From Forficula auricularia (lineage: Eukaryota; Arthropoda; Insecta; Dermaptera; Forficulidae): a stretch of DNA of 64,000 nucleotides. The notes below the pieces were generated by a model. It had not been told where the DNA came from. It did no database searches and saw nothing but the letters and a program-made list of their open reading frames with translations. Location of the stretch: assembly GCA_024734495.1 (NCBI GenBank), contig JALMQS010000892.1:62001-126000 (forward strand). Reading direction: 5' to 3'. Shown here piece after piece: positions 15,270 through 25,332 of this stretch. How positions within the stretch are numbered: the first letter of the stretch is position 1; every line of letters begins with the position of its first letter. Made by a program: the position numbers and the translations under genes.

Positions 15270-17835
15270 ACACATTTTAAAGGTTTCTAAAGCATAAAGA
15301 ATATTCTGTAAAAGTGGTACCATTTTCCCAAGGTACTGAAGAGATAATTTTGGAAATTCATACACAAGAATATCATTTCAGTTCAATGTTTAGAGTTATC
15401 AACTGGATACTTGAAGAAAAACTTCAGAAAAAAAGGTATGTCGTAGAATTTTTTTTTCAATCACCTAGTCTTCGATGTGTGATGACCATTAGACAAAAAA
15501 TTGATGTTGATAAAATAAGAAATATAATAGAACGATTTGGGTTTAAAATGCGATATTTATTTAAATTTGTAATAAAATTAATGACAGCATTGTAATTTAT
15601 TTAAAACAAAAATCAATATTTATTATATTTTTGGATAATAAAGGATAATTTAAACTGATCAAATATGAACCAATTGATTCCTCTGGAATGTGGACTAAAA
15701 AGACCATTATGTAAATTTATAATCATTTGGGCATTTTTAGACCACATTTTAAAGGTTTCTAAAGCAACAAGAATATTCTGAAGAAGTGGTACCATTTTCC
15801 CAAGGTACTGAAGAGATAATTTTGGAAATTCATAGACAAGAATATCATTTCAGTTCATTGTTTAGAGTTACCAAGTGGATAATTGAAGAAAAACTTCAGG
15901 AAATAAGGTATGTCTTAGAAATTTTTTATTTTTTAAATCACCTAATCTTTTATATATGATGACCCTTAGAGAAAAAATGATGTTGATAAAATTAGAGGTA
16001 TAACAGAACGAATTGGGATTAAAATGCGATATTTATTTAAATTTGTAATACAATTAATGACAGCATTGTGATTCAATGAAAACAAAAATCCATTTTTATT
16101 ATCAATTTGGATAATAAAGGATAATTTACAATCATCGAATATTCACCAATTGAATCCTATGGAATGCGGGGTAAAAAGATCCTTATGTAAATTTATGATC
16201 ATAAGGACTTTTTAGCCCACATCTTAAAGGTTTCTAAAGCAACAAGAATATTCTGAAGAAGTGGTACTATTTTCCGCAAGGTACTGAAGAGATAATTTTG
16301 AAAATACATACACTGGAATATCACTTCAGTACATGGTTTAAAGTTATCAACTGAATATTTTAAGAATATATTCATCAAATAAGGTATGTCTTAGAATTTT
16401 TATTACATTTTTAGGAAATAAAGGATAATTTAGACTCATCGAATATTCGCCAATTGATTCCTATGGAATGAGGGGTAAAAAGTTCCTTATGTAAATTTAT
16501 AATCATTAGGACTTTTAGCCCACATCTTAAAGGTTCCTAAAGCAACAAGAATATTCTGAAGAATGGGTACAATTTCCCAAGTTACTGATGTGATAATTTT
16601 GGAAATACATACACTAGAATATCAATTCAGTACAATGTTTAAAGATATCAACTGGATATTTTAAGAATATATTCATGAAATAAGGTATATATTTGAATTT
16701 TTTATTTCAATAACCTAATCTTCTCTTCATGATGACCATTAGAGAAAAAATATTTGTGATAAAATTAGAGATATAACAGAACGAATTGGGTTTAAAATGC
16801 GATATTTATTTAAATTTGTAATAAAATTAATGACAGTATTGTGATTTATTTAAAACAAAAATCAATATTTATTATATTTTTGGATAATAAAGGTTTTTAG
16901 ACTAATCAAATATGAACCAATTGATTCCTCTGGAATGTGGACTAAAAAGACCATTATGTAAATTTATAATCATTTGGCATTTTTAGACCACATTTTAAAG
17001 GTTTCTAAAGCAACAAGAATATTCTGAAGAAGTGGTACCATTTTCCCAAGGTACTGAAGAGATAATTTTGGAAATTCATAGACAAGAATATCATTTCAGT
17101 TCATTGTTTAGAGTTACCAAGTGGATAATTGAAGAAAAACTTCAGGAAATAAAGGTATGTCTTAGAAATTTTTTATTTTTAAATCACCTAATCTTTTATA
17201 TATGATGACCCTTAGAGAAAAAAATGATGTTGATAAAATTAGAGGTATAACAGAACGAATTGGGATTAAAATGCGATATTTATTTAAATTTGTAATACAA
17301 TTAATGACAGCATTGTGATTCAATGAAAACAAAAATCCATATTTATTATCAATTTGGATCTTAAAGGATAATTTAGACTCATCGGATATTCACCAATTGA
17401 TTCCTATGGAATGTGGGGTAAAAAGATCCTTATGTAAATTTATAATCATGAAGACTTTTTAGCCCACATCTTTAAAGGTTTCTAAAGCAACAAGAATATT
17501 CTGAAGAAGTGGTACTATTTTCCCAAGGTACTGAAGAGATTATTTTGGAAATACATACACTAGAATATGACTTCAGTACATGGTTTAAAGTTATCAACTG
17601 AATATTTTAAGAATATATTCATCAAATAAGGTATGTCTTAGAATTTTTATTACATTTTTAGGAAATAAAGGATAATTTAGACTCATCGAATATTCGCCAA
17701 TTGATTCCTATGGAATGAGGGGTAAAAGTTCCTTATGTAAATTTATAATCATTAGGACTTTTAGCCCACATCTTAAAGGTTCCTAAAGCAACAAGAATAT
17801 TCTGAAGAATGGGTACCAATTTCCCAAGTTACTGA

Positions 17836-17931
17836 CCCAGGTAACACACAATATCCTCAGAATATTCTAAGAAGTTTTAAATGTCCTTAGAATATCCTTA
17901 GAATATTCTTAGGATATTGTGGTTACCTGGG
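17836..17931. mobile_element. 96-bp MITE inserted in the array
   Basis: The ends are inverted repeats of about 21 bp. The left end starts CCCAGGTAACA and the right end finishes GTTACCTGGG, with ATATCCT/AGGATAT continuing inwards. Comparison with uninterrupted units (for example near 10,080) shows the insertion splits TTACTGAAGTGATA and leaves only a 2-bp GA duplication. The interior carries several copies of AGAATATTCT-like palindromes, so most of the element can fold. No coding capacity. The superfamily is not assigned. Confidence 0.75.
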
Positions 17932-18456
17932 GAAGTGATAATTTTGGAAATACATACACTAGAATATCAATTCAGTACAATGTTTAAAGATATCAACTGG
18001 ATATTTTAAGAATATATTCATGAAATAAGGAATATATTTGAATTTTTTATTTCAATAACCTAATCTTCTCTTCATGATGACCACTAGAGAAAAAATATTT
18101 GTGATAAAATTAGAGATATAACAGAACGAATTGGGATTAAAATGCGATATTTATTTAAATTTGTAATAAAATTAATGACAGTATTGTGATTTATTTAAAA
18201 CAAAAATCAATATTTATTATATTTTGGATAATAAAGGTTTTTAGACTAATCAAATATGAACCAATTGATTCCTCTGGAATGTGGACTAAAAAGACCATTA
18301 TGTAAATTTATAATCATTTAGCATTTTTAGACCACATTTTAAAGGTTTCTAAAGCAACAAGAATATTCTGAAGAAGTGGTACCATTTTCCCAAGGTACTG
18401 AAGAGATAATTTTGGAAATTCATAGACAAGAATATCATTTCAGTTCAATGTTTAGA

Positions 18457-18563
18457 TGAATCAAACAAATAAATAATATATATATACAGATATATCATCT
18501 TGATATATATGTGTATATGTTTATTTGCATCAAGCAGAAGACAATCTCTTTGTTTCTCTTTGT
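18457..18563 (+). mobile_element. 107-bp insertion related to the Penelope-like termini at 59 kb
   Basis: The insert is flanked by a perfect 11-bp duplication, CAATGTTTAGA (18,446-18,456 and 18,564-18,574), within an array unit. After four bases, TGAA, it matches the minus strand of 59,056-59,170, beginning TCAAACAAATAAATAATATA and ending TCTCTTTGT. At the 59-kb copy this homology starts exactly after the GTC of a hammerhead-like core. The insert therefore begins at, or within four bases of, the predicted ribozyme cut site. No ORF. It is probably a retroposed non-autonomous fragment. Confidence 0.65.
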
Positions 18564-19540
18564 CAATGTTTAGAGTTATCAAGTGGATAATTGAAGAAAA
18601 ACTTCAGGAAATAAGGTATGTCTTAGAAATTTTTTATTTTTAAATCACCTAATCTTTTATATATGATGACCCTCAGAGAAAAAAATGATGTTGATAAAAT
18701 AAGAGGTATAACAGAACGAATTGAAATTAAAATGAGATATTTATTTAAATTTGTAATACAATTAATGACAGCATTGTGATTCAATGAAAACAAAAATCCA
18801 TATTTATTATCAATTTGAATCTTAAAGTATAATTTAGATTCATCGAATATTCACCAATTGATTCCTATGGAATGCGGGGTAAAAAGATCCTTATGTAAAT
18901 TTATGATCAAAAGGACTTTTTAGCCCACATCTTAAAGGTTTCTAAAGCAACAAGAATATTCTGAAGAAGTGGTACCAATTTCCCAAGGTACTGAAGTGAT
19001 AATTTTGGAAATACATACACTAAATATCAGTTCAGTACAATGTTTAAAGTTATCGACTGGATATTTTAAGAATATATTCATGAAATAAGGTATGTCTTAG
19101 AATTTTTATTACATTTTTAGGAAATAAAAGATAATTTAGACTCATCGAATATTCACCAATTGATTCCTATGGAATGAGGGGTAAAAAGATCCTTATGTAA
19201 ATTTATAATCATTAAGGACTTTTTAGCCCACATCTTAAAGGTTTCTAAAGCAACAAGAATATTCTGAAGAAGTGGTACCAATTTCCCAAGGTACTGAAGT
19301 GATAATTTTGGAAATACATACACTAAATATCAGTTCAGTACAATGTTTAAAGTTATCGACTGGATATTTTAAGAATATATTCATGAAATAAGGTATGTCT
19401 TAGAATTTTTATTACATTTTTAGGAAATAAACGATAATTTAGACTGATCGAATATTCACCAATTGATTCCATATGGAATGTGGACTAAAAAGACTATTAT
19501 CTAAATTTATAATCATTTGGCATTTTTAGACCACATTTTA

Positions 19541-22500
19541 AAGGTTTCTAAAGCAACAAGAATATTCTGAAGAAGTGGTACCATTTTCCCAAGGTACTGA
19601 AGAGATAATTTTGGAAATTCATAGACAAGAATATCATTTCAGTTCAATGTTTAGAGTTATCAACTGGATACTTGAAGAAAAACTTCACGATATAAGGTAT
19701 GTCTTAGAAATTTTTTATTTTTTAAATCATCTAATCTTTTATATATAATGACCCTTATAGAAAAAAGATGTTGATAAAATAAGAGGTATAACAGAACGAA
19801 TTGGGATTAAAATGCGAAATTTATTGAAATTTGTAATACAATTAATGACAGCATTGTGATTCAATGAAAAAAAATTCATATTTATTATCAATTTGGATAT
19901 TAAAGAGCTAATTTAGACTCATCGAATATTCACCAATTGATTCCTATGGAATGTGGGGTAAAAAGATCCTTAAGTAAATTTATAATCATAAAGACTTTTT
20001 AGCCCACATCTTAAAGGATTCTAAAGCAACAAGAATATTCTGAAAAATTGGTACCATTTTCCCAAGGTACTGAAGAGATAATTTTGCAAATACATACATT
20101 AGAATATGACTTCAGTTCAATGTTTAGAGTTATCAAGTGGATAATTGAAGAAAACTTCAGGAAATAAGGTATGTCTTAAAAATTTTTCATTTTTTCAATA
20201 ACCTAATCTTTTATATATGATGACCTTTAGAGACAAAAATGACGTTGATTAAATAAGAAACATAATAGAACGAATTGGGATAAAATTGATATATTTATTT
20301 AACTTTGTAATAAAATTCATTACAGCATTGTGATTGAATTAAAACAAAAATCCATATTTATTATAAATTTGTATAATAAACGATAATTTAGACTGATCGA
20401 ATATTCACCAATTGATTCCTATGGAATGTGGGGTAAAAAAATCCTTATGTAAATTTATAATCGTAAAGACTTTTTAGCCCACATCTTAAAGGTTTCTAAA
20501 GCATCAAGAATATTCTGAAGAAGTGCTTCCATTTTTCCAAAGGTACAGAAGAGATAATTTTGGAAATACATACATTAGAATATGACTCCAGTACAATGTT
20601 TAAAGTTGTCAACTTGATATTTGAAGAAAAACTTCAGGAAATAATGTATGTCTTAGAATTTTTCATTTCAATCACCTAATCTTCTATTTATGATGACCCT
20701 TAGAGAATAAAATTATGTTGATAAAATAAGAAATATAATAGAACGAATTGGGATAAAAATGATATATTTATTTAAATTTGTAATAAAATTCATTACACCA
20801 TTGTGATTGAATTAAAACAAAAATCCATATTTATTATAAATTTGGATAATAAAGGATAATTTAGACTGATCGAATATTCACTAATTGATTCCTATGTAAT
20901 GTGCACTAAAAATACCTTTAGGTAAATTTTTAATCATTGAGTTACTTTTACTCCACATTTTAATGGTTTCTAAAACAACAATAATATTCTGAAGAAAGGG
21001 TACCATTTTCCTAAGTTAGTGAAGAGATAATTTTCGAAATACATAAACAAGAATATCACTTCAGTTTAGATTTATCAACTGTATACCTGATGAAAAAACT
21101 TCAGGAAATAAGGTATGTCTTAGAATTTTTCATTTCTATCACCTAATCTTTTATATATGATGAATATAAATATAAAAAATAAAAATTCCTAAAAAAAGTT
21201 TCTAAATAAACAATAATATTCTGAAGAAAGTGGTATCATTTTCCTCAAGGTAGTGAAGAGAAAATTTTCGAAATACATAAACAAGAATATCACTTCAGTT
21301 CAATGTTTAGATTTATCAACTGTATACCTGAAGAAAAACTTCAGGAAATAGGGTATGTCTTAGAATTTTTCATTTAAATCACTTAATCTTCTATTTATGA
21401 TGACCCTTAGAGAAAAAAATGATTATGATAAAATATGAAATATAATAGAACGAATTAGTATTAAAATGCTATATTTATTTAAATTTCTAATAGAATTAAT
21501 GACAGCATTGTGATTTAATTAAAACAATAATCCATATTTATTATAAATTTGTATAATAAAGGATAATTTAAACTGATTGAATATTCACTAATTGATTCCT
21601 CTGGAATGTGGACTCAAAATGACCTTTGTGTAAATTTATAATCATTTCGGACATTTTACTACACTTTCTAAAGGTTTCTACTGAAACAATAATATTCTGA
21701 AGAAGTGGTACCATTTTCCCAAGGTACTGAAGAGATATTTTTGGAAATACATACACAAGTATATCACTTCATGCAATGTTTAGAGTTATCAACTTGGTAC
21801 TTGAAGAAAAACTTCAGGAAATAAGGTATGTCTTAGAATTTTTTATTTTTTTAATCACCTAAACTTTTATATATGTTGACCTCTTAGACAAAAAATTGAT
21901 GTTGATAAAATAAGAAATATAATAGAACGAATCGGGATTAAAATGGGATATTTATTTAAATTTGTAATAAAAATTAATGACAGCATTGTGATTTAATTAA
22001 AACAATAATCCATATTTATTATAAATTTGTATAATAAAGGATAATTTAAACTGATTGAATATTCACTAATTGATTCCTCTGGAATGTGGACTAAAATGAC
22101 CTTTGTGTAAATTTATAATCATTTGGGACATTTTACTCCACATTCAAAAGGTTTCTAATGAAACAATAATATTCTGAAGAAGTACTACCATTTTCCCAAC
22201 GTACTGAAAAGATAATTTTGGAAATATATACACTAGAATATCACTTCAGTATAATGTTTAAAGTTATCAACAAGAAAATCTTCAGGAAATAAGGTATGTC
22301 TTACAAATTTTTCATTTTTAATAACCTAATCTTTTATATATGATGACCCTTAGAGAAAAAATGACGTTGATAAAATAAGAAATATAAATAACGAATTGGG
22401 ATAAAAATGATATATTTATTTAAATTTGTAATAAAATTCATTACAGCAATGTGATTGAATTAAACAAAAATCCATATTTATTATAAATTTGGATAATAAA

Positions 22501-22815
22501 AGATTATTTAGACTGATCGAATATACACCAATTGATTCCTATGGAATGTGGAATAAAAATACCTTTATGTAAATTTATAATCATTTGGGACATTTTACTC
22601 CACATTCTAAAGGTTTCTAATGCAACAATAATATTATGAAGAAGTGGTACCATTTTCCCAAGGTACTGAAGAGTTAATTTGGAAAAACATTCACAAGTAT
22701 ATCACTTCATGCAATGTTTAGATTTATCAACTGGATACTTGAAGAAAACTTCAGGAAATAAGGTATGTTTTAGAATTTTTTTTCAATTAACTAACCTTCT
22801 ATTTATGATGACCCT
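19541..22815. repeat. Diverged right edge of the array
   Basis: Units here keep the order and period of the array but carry many more substitutions and indels. Examples are a fused or shortened unit at about 21,160-21,200, altered anchors (TTTCTAATGAAACAATAATATT) and variable tails. The last unit stops at about 22,815, just after the block that starts GATGACCCTTAGAG, and unrelated sequence follows. Decay at the edge with homogeneity inside is the usual pattern for a satellite kept uniform by exchange. Confidence 0.7.
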
Positions 22816-23015
22816 TAGAGAAAATTTTTTTCCCAGGGGCTTACATCTTGTAAGTGCGTGGATTAGCAACCACGGGAACCTGAGCTCAGTCGCTTTTTTC
22901 TAGCACTTTTTTATCTGACTTAAATTAATTTTTCTTATCAGGTATTATTTTGTCATATTTCAATAAAGCTTTAATAAAAATTTCAATTTTTTTTATAATA
23001 GTATTTTACATATCA
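22816..23015. other. Unclassified sequence after the array edge
   Basis: A short, less AT-rich segment (about 22,830-22,900, containing CCCAGGGGCTTACATCTTG and GAACCTGAGCTCAGTCG) joins directly to the broken last array unit and is followed by AT-rich filler. I recognise no gene or named element. It may be the end of a transposon whose insertion cut the array. Confidence 0.3.
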
Positions 23016-23152
23016 TAATAAAATTTGAGCAAGATGCGAGGTAGGTTTCACGAAAAAGAAATAAAACAAAATTGAGTTTTGAATTCGATATATTTCGGGC
23101 TTGAGTGTTTCTTTTTGTTAAACCTATCTCGCATCTTGCTCAAGTTTTATTA
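23016..23152. repeat. 137-bp foldback (inverted repeat) element
   Basis: Arms of about 45 bp at 23,016-23,061 and 23,108-23,152 are inverted copies with about four mismatches, sharing GAGCAAGATGCGAG. The loop holds GAATTCGATATATTTCGGGC, which resembles the CAATATATTTCGG of the palindromic insertion at 14,985. It is likely another Penelope-type terminal pair or a foldback MITE. No coding sequence. Confidence 0.6.
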
Positions 23153-23409
23153 TTATATTAAAATGTTTCACCTAGAACCAACATCTAACTCCTTAAATGT
23201 TATTATTTTACATGTTTAATAAGGAGTAATATATAACATATCACTCTGTTATTTCAATTCCCACTTTTCTTTATTCAAACATCTATTTCGAGGAACAATA
23301 GAAAAATATATTATCTCATCTATATAGTCGCTGATCTTACAGAACCTCGTAAGGATGATTTTATATATTTCATTACGAGTTTAGCGATATCAAATGGATA
23401 GTAGATAAC

Positions 23410-23920
23410 AGACCAACAGATAATTTGGACCTGCTAATTAATTATTTAATCGATTGTTCTGGAACTTGTACTGAAGTGGTGTATTTGGAAATATATAAAC
23501 AATTACTCCACTTTAGTACAATTTTCATGGTATTTCAAAGCCAATGACAAATAAAGAAGATAAGTCACGTCGACCCCAATATTAAATACGACGGACGAAT
23601 TAGCTGAACCTTGCCGTTACGAACGAATACGGATGCCATCACAAAAGGGAGTCCGAAGATAAAAAGTTTAAAGGGAGGCAGATGATAATACGTATCTCCG
23701 CAGAAAGAAGACACCGAATTCACTTTCCCTTTCTCTCTATTCTACCCTATGCTCGCTCTTTTTCATGGAACTTGTAATAAGAAGGTGTTATGGAATTATG
23801 TAAACATCACATCTTTTTGTTACAAGTTCTATGATGTTCGAAAACAAGGTGAAATCAAGAAGATTTTTTACGACATAGTTGAATAAACAAATATTCTCTA
23901 TTAGGCCAGTCAAAATCGAC
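23410..23920 (+). repeat. Repeat A, copy 1 (dispersed family)
   Basis: The copy starts near GATAACAGACCAACAGATA and runs through AATACGGATGCCATCACAAA and a hairpin to AAACAAATATTCTC. Related copies lie at 35,427, 38,410, 39,430, 46,531 (fragment) and 48,570/57,231 (split by a LINE). Its first part (GTACTGAAGTGGTGTATTTG and onward) aligns with the exon-like block of the tandem array. No long ORF. Identity unknown; probably a non-autonomous element or an old segmental repeat. Confidence 0.7.
23764..23833 (+). other. Conserved hairpin inside repeat A
   Basis: CATGGAACTTGTAATAAG at the left pairs with TTGTTACAAGTTCTATG at the right, giving arms of about 30 nt around a loop of about 10 nt. The same hairpin is present at 35,581-35,650, 38,788-38,857 and 39,808-39,877, with arm substitutions that mostly keep pairing (including G-U). 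It could be a nested foldback element or a structured RNA. The sequence alone cannot decide. Confidence 0.5.
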
Positions 23921-25328
23921 AATAAATTCGCAAAACATGATGTATCTCTGATTTTTTAGTATGTTTTTTGGACCCATTAGGGTATGTATGCCCAAGTTAG
24001 CAATTCTCAAAAAGTTGTGGAAAAACTTTTCACACGAAAAACCGCGAAATTTTCGGACTTTTTTCAGATTCTGCTCTATATCTCCTAATCCATACATTTT
24101 TCGTCAAAAGCTTTTCCCATACGTTTTTAAGAGCAATAAATATGTGAGAAAGTAAGCTCAACCCGAGCTCTCTACGTCAATTGGTTACCAAATAATGGCA
24201 CTTTGAAAATAGGCCAAATTTTCGAAAAAATTGAAAATTTTAGTTATAGACCCTGTTTGGACAGAAATTGCATCGAAACCATTAATCCTACAAGTAAAAT
24301 TTATAAAATATAATTTGTAGGCAATTTTATTAGCTTTAAATTAAATGCAGTGCGGGATCTGTATGTTTCGTAGTTCTCTCAAAATCTAAAAAAATTATCT
24401 CTAAGTACAATGTTTATGGTTTTCAACTAGACTCTATCAGATAATTCTCAGAAAAAAAAGGTATGACTTAGAAGGGATATCTTTTAAATTATTATATATT
24501 TTAATTTATTACATTATCTTCTATTTTAGATGGTTCATTGATAATTTTTAATTTTATTCTACATAGTATTAATCTTATAATCGTTCTTCATCTAACTCAA
24601 GGAACAAAACGAACTGTGTGATGATGATGAAGGTGATGATTTATACTCACTCGATTGATTCCTCTGTCATTTGCACTCAGTGATGCTCTGGAAATAATAT
24701 ACTCAAGATCATCACTTCAGTCCAGAGTTTAACGTTATCAACTGAATAGTTTAGCAAAATCTGCAAGATAGCTTTTCATATAATATATACGCATGGTTAC
24801 CAGTTCATGATCTAATGTTAAGATTTAACAACTGGATACTGAAGTAAGGTTTCTTCCTTCACTCAGGGTTCAAAACGGACTGTATGACAAGATATTAATG
24901 GTAATTCAGATATTGCTCTCAACGGCAACTAACAAGTTTGTCGCCAAGTGCTAAATTAGAAATTCTATTCAACTTCGCTCTACAAAGATTTGCTCCCTAG
25001 CTTTCCTTCTTACTGCAATTATGTCTATGGTAAAAATTATGAGATTATGAAGAATTTATCATATGTATATAAAATAACGTCTAATAATACTGACAAAACA
25101 TTGTAAGACGCTCGAGTCCTAAAATAGAGGAGATTGAAATAAGTCAGAGAACAAAAATACCATGACTATAATTATATGCTCTCTCACTTTATTTTTTGGA
25201 TTTATCTATACAAATATATACACAGAACTATCTCGAAATACAATGTTTAGGTGTTTCAACTAGATTCTTGCAGATAATGTTCAGAAAAACAGGTATGTCT
25301 TATATAAGATAACTTTTAAATGTATTAT
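23921..25328. other. Intergenic, with three decayed array-type modules
   Basis: The part 23,921-24,380 is unrecognised (it includes AAAAACTTTTCACACGAAAA and TCTGCTCTATATCTCC) and has no convincing ORF. Then come decayed relatives of the array module at about 24,395-24,455, 24,660-24,800 and 25,195-25,300. Two of them still end in an AGGTATG splice-donor-like site (about 24,459 and 25,291). Both keep a recognisable reading frame (ATG TTT ... TTC AAC TAG), with TAG where most array units have TGG. Short ORFs on both strands at about 23,855-24,155 overlap and show no family features. Confidence 0.4.
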
Positions 25329-25332
25329 ATAT

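Larger units (their letters stand above)
1..22815. repeat. AT-rich tandem array, about 52 units in two length classes
   Basis: The stretch is a head-to-tail array. Anchoring on the motif AAGGTTTCTAAAGCAACAAG gives unit starts near 460, 764, 1240, 1717, 2010, 2485, 2962, 3256 and so on to about 22,611. Spacings fall into two classes: long units of about 470-478 bp and short units of about 293-304 bp that lack an internal segment. Each unit holds an exon-like block, from the anchor to AGGTATGT, then an AT-rich block. Translations give short broken ORFs of up to 93 aa, but stops and indels differ between units, so I do not call them genes. The array continues past the left window edge and ends inside a unit near 22,815. 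It reads as satellite-like DNA; an amplified exon-intron segment of a former gene is the alternative. Confidence 0.93.

Noticed and set aside
1..22815. CRISPR-like array
   Set aside because: Units are hundreds of bases long with no short repeat/unique spacer alternation, and the surrounding elements are eukaryotic.
1036..22903. Short ORFs (60-93 aa) on both strands inside the tandem array
   Set aside because: They arise from the same unit read in different frames, differ in start and stop from unit to unit, and have no full-length counterpart. I treated them as by-products of the array, apart from noting the exon-like block.
22820..22910. tRNA or snRNA fragment at the array edge
   Set aside because: The GC-richer segment has no A/B boxes or Sm site and I could not fold it into a known RNA.
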